Source of the DNA: Rhizoclosmatium globosum
Taxonomy: Eukaryota > Chytridiomycota > Chytridiomycetes > Chytridiales > Chytriomycetaceae
Length of the DNA: 64,000 nucleotides
Direction of reading: 5' to 3'
Assembly (NCBI GenBank): GCA_002104985.1
Contig: MCGO01000047.1
Span: 62,001 to 126,000 of the forward strand
Shown: in pieces, positions 15,001-24,079 of the stretch
Layout of the letters: each line of letters starts with the position of its first letter
Position numbering within the stretch: the first letter of the stretch is position 1
Translations under genes and position numbers: made by a program
The notes under the pieces: generated by a model
Seen by the model: the letters and a program-made list of their open reading frames with translations, nothing else
What the model was told of the DNA's origin: nothing
Databases searched by the model: none

Positions 15001-16460
15001 CCTCTGTCTTTGCTGACAGAGCTCCAAAACCCTTTTTTTCTGTGTTTACTACATCATACAATACTTTTCATAGTATTTTTGGTATAGATTTAGCGGTTAA
15101 ACACTTTGAACCAGCTTGGTTTTCTTGCTCTTTTCATAGCTAAGGAACCCAAAACAACTACTTGCAGCCCCAGAAATATGCCCAACCTTGTGGGGCATAG
15201 CTATTGAAAGAGATTCAAGTTGTGTAGATGCAGATTTAGGGTCACAAGACGCTGGGGGCCTCTGTTGTTGTGGTAGCAAGTGCCTCTGTCTTTGCTGACA
15301 GAGCTCCAAAACCCTTTTTTTCTGTGTTTACTACATCATACAATACTTTTCATAGTATTTTTGGTATAGATTTAGCGGTTAAACACTTTGAACCAGCTTG
15401 GTTTTCTTGCTCTTTTCATAGGTAGCTAAGGAACCCAAAACAACTACTTGCAGCCCCAGAAATATGCCCAACCTTGTGGGGCATAGCTATTGAAAGAGAT
15501 TCAAGTTGTGTAGATGCAGATTTAGGGTCACAAGACGCTGGGGGCCTCTGTTGTTGTGGTAGCAAGTGCCTCTGTCTTTGCTGACAGAGCTCCAAAACCC
15601 TTTTTTTCTGTGTTTACTACATCATACAATACTTTTCATAGTATTTTTGGTATAGATTTAGCGGTTAAACACTTTGAACCAGCTTGGTTTTCTTGCTCTT
15701 TTCATAGGTAGCTAAGGAACCCAAAACAACTACTTGCAGCCCCAGAAATATGCCCAACCTTGTGGGGCATAGCTATTGAAAGAGATTCAAGTTGTGTAGA
15801 TGCAGATTTAGGGTCACAAGACGCTGGGGGCCTCTGTTGTTGTGTAGCAAGTGCCTCTGTCTTTGCTGACAGAGCTCCAAAACCCTTTTTTTCTGTGTTT
15901 ACTACATCATACAATACTTTTCATAGTATTTTTGGTATAGATTTAGCGGTTAAACACTTTGAACCAGCTTGGTTTTCTTGCTCTTTTCATAGTAAGGAAC
16001 CCAAAACAACTACTTGCAGCCCCAGAAATATGCCCAACCTTGTGGGCATAGCTATTGAAAGAGTTCAAGTTGTGTAGATGCAGATTTAGGGTCACAAGAC
16101 GCTGGGGGCCTCTGTTGTTGTGGTAGCAAGTGCCTCTGTCTTTGCTGACAGAGCTCAAACCTTTTTTTCTGTGTTTACTACATCATACAATACTTTTCAT
16201 AGTATTTTTGGTATAGATTTAGGGTTAAACACTTTGAACCAGCTTGGTTTTCTTGCTCTTTTCATAGGTAGCTAAGAACCAAAACAACTACTTGCAGCCC
16301 AGAAATATGCCCAACTTGTGGGGCATAGCTATTGAAAGAGATTCAAGTTGTGTAGATGCAGATTTAGGGTCACAAGACGCTGGGGGCCTCTGTTGTTGTG
16401 TAGCAAGTGCCTCTGTCTTTGCTGACAGAGCTCAAACCCTTTTTTTCTGTGTTTACTACT
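1..16460. repeat. Satellite array, about 57 tandem units of 283-286 bp
   Basis: Head-to-tail copies of one unit start at 1, 286, 569, 853, 1136, 1420, 1704 and so on to about 16248, where a partial unit ends near 16460. The window start cuts the array, so its true length is unknown. Units are near-identical in the core. Two marker sites vary: GATTTAGGGTT versus GATTTAGCGGTT near the unit end, and CTCCGAAACC, CTCCAAACC or CTCCAAAACC in the middle. The first units (1-6) mostly carry the CCGAAACC form and the last three units have scattered 1-4 bp deletions, so the edges are more diverged than the core, as expected from unequal exchange. Each unit contains one or two TTTAGGG heptamers as single motifs, not runs, and three short hairpins. 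Minus-strand 70-codon frames in some units are broken by the one-base insertion in most units, so I treat the array as non-coding. Subtelomeric or centromeric location is possible but not shown. Confidence 0.97.
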
Positions 16461-16494
16461 TCATACAGTACTTTGCAAATGGAAACACGATACG

Positions 16495-16590
16495 CTTGCA
16501 ACAGAGCCCACAGACAACCGGATCGGTGGTCTGGGTTGAAAATATGAAATAATCATCTTGAATGATCCGGAAACAGAAGAACAACATTAA
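16495..16590 (+). pseudogene. Plus-strand relic of the same LINE family
   Basis: Translation in the frame starting at 16495 gives LATEPTDNRIGGLG, then a stop, then a stretch ending NDPETEEQH. The minus-strand LINE segment at about 18.06-18.15 kb encodes FATEPTASRICGLG and NDPETEEQHYGE at matching spacing. This is therefore a second, diverged and broken LINE copy in the opposite orientation, abutting the satellite edge. Only about 95 bp can be recognised. Confidence 0.75.
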
Positions 16591-17192
16591 TCCTGATAAT
16601 CAACTGGAACACTTTCCAGCCATCTATAAAATCGCTCTATCCCTGTATAAGGTCAGAGTTGCGGTTTTGAAGCACAGCCTATTGTGGTGTTTCTTCATAG
16701 TGGTTTTGGTGGTGAAAAGCAAAATCTGTTAACTGCTGGCAGTATGTGTAATTGCACAAAAATTTGTCTGCCCCAAAGAAAAGACACCCACAATTCTGCA
16801 AGAAATTTATTAATAGAACTGCAAGGAAAGTGGCCCAACCGCCTCAAACCCCCCCCTTTCAGAAACAGGTTGGCAAGCAACCTGCAATGAGCACTGATTT
16901 GCTGTATTAACTTGGGTTGATATTGACCTAAATCAAGCAACTACGGGATTGGATTGTCACCATCCCATTGAAAGAGTATGTCTACTTCATCTGAATCACC
17001 TGAATCTGTCACTAACATCTTCTCAAGAGTCATGTCCCAAAACTAACACTGCCAATTACAACCAGCCAAACAAGTCCCTGCCTATTTTTACTGTGCTTGC
17101 AATAGTACGCGTTTTTATTGTTGCTTGTGAGAGCTTGTTTCTGCAGAGTCTTTATCCTGAAACAAACAAACCAACTGTTTGATTTGATTATA
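16591..17192. other. Non-coding stretch between LINE relic and LINE 3' end
   Basis: No convincing gene. Short frames on both strands lack recognisable domains. The part next to 17193 is probably 3' untranslated sequence of the minus-strand LINE; the rest is unassigned. Confidence 0.5.
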
Positions 17193-18545
17193 CTAACAAG
17201 CAAGGACATCTGTTTGGAACGTGGCTGCCATCTCACAACAGACCCCAAAACTATACATTAGACAGTGTGAATAATTCTCTTTGTTTGATGTTGAATTTGC
17301 TTCTTTCCAGACATTTGAATGTTTGGATAACTGCCATGTTGTCAATGTACCGTTTACTCCTAGAAGGGCAGCGTTGGCGGCATACATTTCCGCGTTGGTT
17401 GAGGATGCATTTCCCTCAATTCCAAAGTTGATTCTTCTTCCTTTTTGGGTGCCGTCCCAGGCAACTACAGCGCCAGCTAGACTGGGTTTTCCATTGATAA
17501 ATGTAAGGGACCCATCTGAGTATATGGTGTCTCTTGTGTTACACTCTCTAGCTCTCAGTGTTCCTATAGCTGTGATCAGCTCTTGTGGACCTTCAAAGTA
17601 GATTGCTGCTCTGTTTTGACCATTTGTTTTTTCCTCCTCTGTCACTCCTAGTGGGCTTTCATGTTTTGTTTCGAGGTCATTGGTTTCCCTTGGTATTGAG
17701 TCGTTTACAGATGTATTTGTTTTACATTCTATTATTTGGCGGGATGTAAATTGCTGTCGGTCTTCTGCTGGTTGTTCATTTGTTTATGTCAGCAAGTTCA
17801 TAGAGTTTGTTTGACTGGTCTTTGTTCGACCATATGTTCATGAAGCCGTCTTGTTTGTAAAGTATGCATTTTCCATTGTGAAGGTAGCCCTGAGTGCAGG
17901 TCTTTCCATTGCACTCAACAATGAATGTTCTGTTTTGGTGTTCTATTGCAAATGTATATTTGTTGTTACCCTCGTAGTCATTTTCTGTCAATTCAACATA
18001 ATGATGAAGTCTGTGTGTTGTTGTTCCTTCGTCTTGCTCAATTCCCATGATTTCTCCATAATGCTGTTCTTCTGTTTCAGGGTCATTCCTGGTGACTATC
18101 TCGTGCTTTTTACCCAGGCCACAGATTCGGCTGGCTGTGGGCTCTGTTGCAAACGGGTTTGGTCTTGTCCTTTTTATAAGACTGAGCCTGGTTCTGTTGG
18201 TGGTGTCCTTCCTGTTCAAAGCATTTGTTAGCTTCCTAAACCAGTTGTAGTCAGTCTTGTCAAATTGGGGAAATCGTGTTTCCATTTGCTTGGGAGTGAG
18301 TATCTTTTCACTGAAGTAGCATAGTACTTGTTCCACAAAGATTATGTTGTGTCTGCTGAGGTGTTTGGAGATCTGGTTATAGATTACCCAGTTGTCTATT
18401 GCATGGAAGACTGATGTTTCTCCTCCCCTAACTTTGCCAAATTCTTTTTTTATTTCCTGGGTGATTGGATCAATGTGCCTGATTGCATTCATTGTTATGG
18501 CCTTGGAGTGAAATCTATGTACCTCAGTTTTATAAACCACTAGTG
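17193..18545 (-). pseudogene. LINE C-terminal region with RNase H domain, frameshifted
   Basis: This continues the LINE frame on the far side of the inserts. A 250-residue frame (18545-17776) of unassigned post-RT sequence is followed, after a frameshift at about 17.75 kb, by a frame (17645-17193) with RNase H features: the TIYSDGSLTF block carrying the first catalytic Asp, and SSTNAEMYAANAAL carrying the catalytic Glu. The C-terminal catalytic residues are not obvious. The frameshift and the split by other elements make this a pseudogene. Confidence 0.75.
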
Positions 18546-18697
18546 CGTTAACCGTTATATGATATTATTTATTATTTACTATATATATTGTGTTGGTGTA
18601 TTATGAATAGACCTTGAGGGAAGGAATTAAATCTATTCATAATACACCAACACAATATATATAGTAAATAATAAATAATATCATATAACGGTTAACG
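18546..18697. mobile_element. 152-bp perfect foldback (MITE-like) with 65-bp arms and TAGTG direct repeats
   Basis: Left arm 18546-18610 is the exact reverse complement of right arm 18633-18697 (65 of 65 bases), with a 22-base spacer 18611-18632. The arms start CGTTAACCG and are AT-rich. The element is flanked by TAGTG at 18541-18545 and 18698-18702, which looks like a 5-bp target duplication within the LINE. There is no coding capacity. No second copy is visible in this window. Perfect arm identity suggests recent formation. Confidence 0.8.
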
Positions 18698-18720
18698 TAG
18701 TGAATCCTTTTGCCTGGCTC

Positions 18721-19906
18721 ATGGACGCTGAAGATGACTTGCGTGCTATTCGTGGGCCTGATCGTATCAAGGCCAGGGAGTGGCGCAATCTAATCTTTGG
18801 TCCTGCAACTGGGTCAGAAGAGTTCCGAAGAACTTTCAGAGTGACACGGGCCACTTTTGATCACATACTGACCCACATTCGTCCACGTCTTGACAAGGGT
18901 CCATTGGATTCCAAAGTAGGCAAGCCACGTACTCCAAGTCGTGATCAGTTGGGAATGGCACTTGCGTATGTTGCCACAGGACAACCACTCCGCACTGTTG
19001 GAGGCTGGTTTGGGTACGGTGAAATGACTGCTGGAGATTCTGTGCGACGATGTGCTACTGCTATTATTGAATCATTTGAGGATGTGATCAGTCTTCCAGA
19101 CGTTGGATCAGTTTGCTGAGTTGGGTGGACTCCCAAATGTGGGTCTGGATATGGATGGGAGCTACACCCTGATTGAAGCTCCAGGAGAAGGAGCTGATGT
19201 CCCCGGTGGTCCATACGTCAAGAAAGATTTCTTTTGCCACAAACAGTTCTATGCAATCTTGCTTCTAGCTGCTTGTGATGCAGATATGCTATTTTGATTT
19301 ATTGATGTGGGATGGCCTGGATCCACTTCTGACTCGGCAGCGTTCGAAAACAGTGAGCTGGGGCGGAATGTTGATACTTTACTGCCTCCCCATGTTGTTA
19401 TTCTTGGAGACAAGATTTTTACCAACTCTGATCGTGTTATTACGCCCTTCAAAAGGAACAGACGAACACTGGCAAACCTTCGAACAAACCGATACAACAA
19501 GCGACATTGCAAGACTCGTGTAGTCATTGAAAACGCATTTGGACGCCTCAAAACTCGCTTTAGAATATTGCGTGGATCTATGGGTGTGGATACTCGTGCC
19601 GTTCCGGATGTGGTCATGATGTGTTGTATTCTGCACAACATCTGTCAGTCACGAAACGATCCTTTGGAGGAGGAAGAAGTACAGGAATTTATTGAACGGG
19701 AGCGATTGACAGATGTGGAGAATAGGGAAGCATACTTGATGAGTCTTGAGGAACTTGGGGAGGATGAGGAAATGTTGGATTTACTCTTGCATCCTGTCTT
19801 TGACTTGGATGTCAATCGTATGAATCTGCAGTATACTTCGCGAACTGGAAACGTGGCTGCTCCTGGGATGCGAATGAGGGAGGCATTTGCAGAGTTTTTG
19901 ATGTGA
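18721..19906 (+). pseudogene. Harbinger-type DDE transposase, broken by a frameshift and a stop
   Basis: The first ATG is at 18721. The family resemblance (HARBI1/DDE_4 type) is clear: a helical N-terminal region with PSRDQLGMALAYVATG and TVGGWFGYG, the first catalytic Asp in VGLDMDGSY, the second in VILGDKIF and the catalytic Glu in VVIENAFGRLKTRFRIL, followed by CILHNIC. All three acidic residues are present. The reading frame shifts near 19101-19105 and a TGA stop lies at 19295-19297 between LLF and FIDVGWPGS, where relatives usually have Arg, so CGA to TGA is likely. An intron does not explain either lesion. The enzyme is therefore probably inactive from this copy. Confidence 0.85.
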
Positions 19907-19989
19907 GCACTGAGCAATAAAGCATATATTCAATTATTCATACATAAAATACTATCATACTATCATACAAATACATAAAACAACAAAAC

Positions 19990-21274
19990 TCATTCAGACT
20001 GGCCATCAGTTGGAGGCTTTGACGGGGCAAGAGCGCCCAAGAGGGCCAAAAACTTGGCGTTCTCAGTAGCAGCATGGAGGGCAGCATCTTTTCGGGTCTG
20101 ATCTTGGTCCTTACGCTTCTCGTCTTGGTCAAGACCGTGTTGGCGAAGGGACTCCATATTGGTGGCTTGGGATTCCTTTTGGATGGCCAACGAAGCAACA
20201 CCAGTTGCGTTTGCTTCACCCATCAACGTCAAGTACTGCGATTGAAAGTCTGACATCCCTCTTTCACCACCACTAGTTCTTGCAGCAGCTTCCTTTTTGT
20301 TTTTGGCAGGCTTTGGTGTCTTCTTCACTGCAGACCCCTCAGCTTCCCTGATACGTTCCAATTCTTTAGCTGCTTTCTCTTTGCGCATTGCCTTCTTTCC
20401 ACTTCCTTCTCCAGCTGGAGTCTCCTTGGCTTTTCTCTTCTTCCCTCTTTCCCCGTCTTCCATTACCTCCTCTTCAACCACCACCCCTTTCTTCTTCTTC
20501 TTCTTCTCCACCACTTCCACAACGTCTTCTTCCTGCACGACCATCTCAAACTCAGCTTCACAATCCTCTCCAACCCCAGACTCTTTCCGTGTCACAGCAG
20601 CAAGATCTGCCGAGATACCGCGTACACCATCCTCTTCTGCCACCTTCTTGGCATCATTTTCGTCGTACCCTTTTGCAAAGGCAGTCATTGGAGTGTCAGA
20701 CTTTGGCTCCAGTGGCGGAGCACGGTCAATGCGGCCAGATGACATGGAGTTGCGACTACTATATGGACCCTTCACGGCTGACGAGTTCCCAAGGATTGTA
20801 GTGATTTTGTCGTAGTAAGGTGGCTTGGGTTCTGAGGCAGATCCTGAGCCCTTGTCCCCTTTCACCTTCTTTGCGAACTTAGTGACAAGGCCCAACAGAG
20901 CCTTCCATTTCGACTTGCAGGAATCTCCATTCAAGGTTGGTGGGACGTCATCATCTTCCTCATCAGACTTGTCACTATCAGCATTCATTGTATCATAGAT
21001 CTAAAGATACAGACAATGAGCAGGCAATTGAGACATCAGTTGGAGTCATAAAAACCTTTTCTGGCATCGCATTCCAAGAGGCCATCTGGACCTGTGCTTG
21101 AGAAAAGACCAACTTCCAGTCATCCTTGACACAACTGAGTAGCCCCTCAACTTCCTTCTCATTCCATCGATGGGATGCCTTCCGTATGACTGGAATTGGG
21201 GCAGGAGCAGGGATGGGAGCCTTATTGGCCTTAGTCTTTGTCGTCATCAGTTTGTTCAGAGTTTTTGCTTTCAT
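19990..21274 (-). CDS. Myb/SANT-like partner protein of the Harbinger element
   Basis: The model is complement(19990..21000, 21056..21274) with one 55-nt GT-AG intron at 21001-21055; phase is kept and the protein is about 409 residues. The N-terminal part has a trihelix/Myb-like region with tryptophans in RKASHRWNEKEVEGLL, DDWKLVF and, after the intron, SCKSKWKALLG. An acidic stretch (DKSDEEDDDVP) follows, then a long Lys/Glu-rich coiled-coil-like segment and a helical C-terminus. In PIF/Harbinger elements such a protein helps the transposase enter the nucleus and bind element ends. Unlike the neighbouring transposase, this frame is intact. The start at 21274 is the first ATG after an in-frame stop. 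Confidence 0.75.
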
Positions 21275-21357
21275 TAAATCCTCATCGACCGAAAAACAAC
21301 CCAAATCCTCGTCAAATCCAGCTTATCAGGATTTTTTCAAAAAAACCACTTGGGTGC

Positions 21358-23500
21358 TTAAAAATCCTTTAATATCTGGGGACCTCTAATGGTTTGTTTC
21401 TGTTTGGCTTTTTGTTTTACAACTTTCTTGACAAGACTATAGTAGTGGTCAACCTCATTTTCTGTAAGGGAGAGTGTTTGCCACTTATATCTGATTTGCA
21501 TCAGTAGCACTGTGTTCATTATGAGTATTATGCCCTTGTCTGTTATGCGTTTTGTCTGGAGTATTTTAATTGTGTCTTTGATTTGCTTTTCAATCATTGT
21601 TCTGCCAGTTTTGCCAAGGTTATCTGCTGAAAAGTCATTTCCTAGTAGTCTCTCTCCTTGTTTTGGGTTCAAGATTTCTATGCTGGTGTTATCACCCCAA
21701 GTGAGTTGTGTGTATTCGTTTGTTGGATTGATGGCAATGATTTTAACTTTGTTGGTGTTGGATTTTATAGTATTCCCTTCTTGGAACTCATATATGATTG
21801 ATGCTTGTTTTTGTAGTTCTTGCCAGGATCTTGCAACATTTGTTGTGTCATCTACATAGGCTAGGGCGGTGATTTCTTCTGAGAGGATGTCTTCCTTCCA
21901 TTCACCATCTACAAATTCGGTTTTTTGTTTTGCTTCTAGTGTCACACCTTTTGTATGTTTGTCCACGATGCAGAGCAGTGTATCCCAGAAAATTATCCAT
22001 TCAATTGGTGCTAGTACTGATCCTTGTTGGATCATGGTGCCAACTGTGATGGTGTTTGTCTCACCAACTGCTGTTCTAACCTTGGCCTTGAGGCGTTTCT
22101 GTGTGTTGTATTTCCATGCTGAGTATTTGTAAGGGAGCTTTATGCGCTTATGTGACCACATTACTGCTTTTGAGCTCACTGAGTCATATGCCTTGGGAAT
22201 GTCATTGAGTAGTAGATATGCTTCTCCATTTGTCTCAACACATGTGTCAATAACTGCTTGTATAATGTGGAGTACAGGATCTGTTGATTCTCCCGGGAGT
22301 GCAGAGAAGTTTCGCCCTTTCAGGATATTGTTTTCTTGGAGGATTGGTTTAAGTCTAAGGTATATTATCATCTCGTGTAGCTTGTATGCTGTTTCCAAGA
22401 GGGCAATTGGTCTTGTTTTCTTGATGTCAGCTCCCCAGTCTTCACTTTTTGGGATTGGGTTGATAATACTTAACAGCCATTGATCAGGTGAGTCAGCATA
22501 GTCAATGCACATTTGTATTACAATGTGAGAGTTTGGATGCAGATTTGGCCTCCATGAAGAAACAATTCCCTTTGAATTTTGCTGTCTCCTGGTGCTTTGT
22601 TTGCTCCCATTGATTTAAGGCTTTCCATGACTTCTGCCTCCGTTATTGGATCGTCCAAGGTGAGGAAGATCTCTGAGTCAATTTCGGGCCTTGGTTTGTA
22701 TTCCTCTGCAAATATTGAGTCACTGCTAAATTCTTTATCAGGTCCAGCCTTAAACCACATTTCAACCTCTCTTGCAGTTTCAGCAAGAACTTTTGCTGGT
22801 TCATGTTCAATATAGGATTTACCATTCTCATCTTTCATTTGGATTTTGTTTAGTCTGACATTGCTATTTCTGTTGAGCATGCTGTTCATATATTTTCCTT
22901 GGTTTTCTTTGCAGTTGTGATCACGTTTGTCCGTGTTGTGTTTAATGTTGGCTTCTGTGATCTCCTTTTGTTTGTCTTCCATCAATTTTTTCGCTGAGTC
23001 TCTTTCTTTTGTGAGCCATTCAATTCTTTTCTGTTTTAGTTCATTTTTTGTCAAGATGTTGCTTCCCATTTTAGGTGGGTCTGTGCTGTATTTGTGTTTG
23101 GCCACTTGGTATTGTAGTATGAGCAATTTGTTTTGCCGTTCAGTGATCCTGCCAGTGAGGTTTGATGGCTGTTTTGCTTCTTGAGGCATTCTTCTAGACG
23201 GCTGTATAGTTTGATATAGTTATTGCAGACTATTTCTTCTGCCCGTCTCCCCCCAACTGTCTTTGTTGGAATCAGGGTTTTAGCTGTGTCTAGTATTGTA
23301 CGTTCAAGGTCGGTGATGAGATTTGTTAGTTCTTTCATAACAACTTCTTTAGTTTTCAGATCACATAGTCTCTCCTTTGTGGCTGGAGGTGAACAACCCA
23401 TTGCTACTGCTTTTTCACTGTGTTCTTGAATGAGTTGTGGATTGTTTTGTTGCATAGGGAATTTTGCCTGTAAAAATTGTGCTCTTGGGAGTATGTTCAA
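21358..23500 (-). pseudogene. LINE linker and reverse transcriptase, frameshifted
   Basis: Three overlapping minus-strand frames (23500-23051, 23189-22518 and 22512-21358) together cover the region between endonuclease and RT and the RT itself. RT signatures are IPKAYDSV (the block holding the first catalytic Asp), QQGSVLAP (the QG-P block), ALAYVDDTTN (catalytic YVDD) and a downstream LGNDFS-like block. Changes of frame at about 23.05-23.19 kb and about 22.515 kb mean no single protein is encoded. The frame runs into the Harbinger insertion at its C-terminal end (after ...GPQILKD). Confidence 0.85.
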
Positions 23501-23539
23501 GGCTTCTAGGGCCTCAGAGGTGAGTTTCCCATAGTTTTC

Positions 23540-24079
23540 CTAGAGTTCTTTTGTCATTGCCTCAAGGTTAAGGATCTTTCGTTTGGGACACGCATATTCT
23601 GAGCCGGTCTGGAACAGGTCTTGTGTTGTTAGACATGCTATTACAGGCACATGGTTGGATATTTGGTATTCATACCACTCTGTTACGCTGTCACAGTGTG
23701 TGATTTTTCCAGTGAGTTTGCTGTTGATCCATATGCTGTCTATTCGACTGGCTTGTACTGTTTTGTTGTTGTGTTTTGTGAATTTTGTGAATTGTTTGGT
23801 GTTGCCATTTACTAATCTAGATGCATCTTCATGCCCCGTCTTTGAGAGCATGTCAAGTATGCTGTTTCTTTTGGGAGGTCTTTGGTGTGTTCTCAGCGAC
23901 ATGGCATCTATCGAGTGTTTTGCTTCATTGCTATCTCCCATATAGATTCCGTTGGTGCCATCCATTTCATCTTGTTGCATCGTACTCATCAGCCAGGTCT
24001 TGTACTCCATTGTATTGTTACGAATGTCATCAGTTGGCCAGTAGAAGTTGGTTATTCTTAATTTTCCTTGTTTGGGCAC
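23540..24079 (-). pseudogene. LINE endonuclease domain (APE type), partial
   Basis: A 179-codon minus-strand frame has late motifs of the endonuclease/exonuclease/phosphatase fold: GIYMGDSNEAK (the GD-N block), SRIDSIWIN (the RID block) and ISNHVPVIA (the S-D/N-H block, here N in place of the usual D). The N-terminal blocks with the QET motif are missing upstream of 24079, where the DNA turns AT-rich. The enzyme would nick target DNA for target-primed reverse transcription. As it stands the domain is incomplete and the SDH Asp is replaced by Asn, so it is unlikely to be active. Confidence 0.7.

Larger units (their letters stand above)
18711..21362. mobile_element. PIF/Harbinger-like DNA transposon inside the LINE
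   Basis: The insert carries the two-gene plan of PIF/Harbinger elements: a DDE transposase on the plus strand and a Myb/SANT-like protein on the minus strand, tail to tail. It is bracketed by AATCCTTT at 18703-18710 and 21363-21370, and removal restores the LINE frame. The family usually makes 3-bp duplications, so an 8-bp repeat is unusual; part of it may be chance. I could not find convincing terminal inverted repeats, and the transposase start lies only 10 bp from the left boundary, so the left end may be truncated. Confidence 0.75.
17193..24079 (-). mobile_element. Decayed non-LTR retrotransposon (LINE) with EN, RT and RNase H, split by two younger insertions
   Basis: On the minus strand the order is endonuclease (24079-23540), linker and reverse transcriptase (23500-21358), then a C-terminal region and RNase H (18545-17193), the order of LINEs that carry RNase H. 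Frames shift several times, and the endonuclease begins without its N-terminal catalytic part, so the copy looks 5'-truncated and dead. Between 18546 and 21362 lie a palindrome and a Harbinger element. On the plus strand the LINE reads ...CCAC-TAGTG then AATCCTTT-AATATC..., with TAGTG and AATCCTTT each duplicated around the inserts. Removing the inserts joins QILKD to SLVVYK in one frame. Clade assignment (Tad- or I-like) is not possible by eye. Confidence 0.9.

Noticed and set aside
302..16158. Repeated 70-codon minus-strand frames in the satellite
   Set aside because: They exist only in units with the CTCCGAAACC or CTCCAAACC form; the one-base insertion in most units breaks them, and the product has no protein-like features.
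1..16460. CRISPR array or telomere
   Set aside because: Repeats are contiguous with no spacers and 285 bp long, in a eukaryotic context; TTTAGGG appears as isolated motifs, not as a telomeric run.
19295..19297. TGA read as a sense codon (alternative genetic code)
   Set aside because: All other genes in the window use TGA and TAA/TAG as ordinary stops, and the transposase also has a separate frameshift, so simple decay is the better reading.
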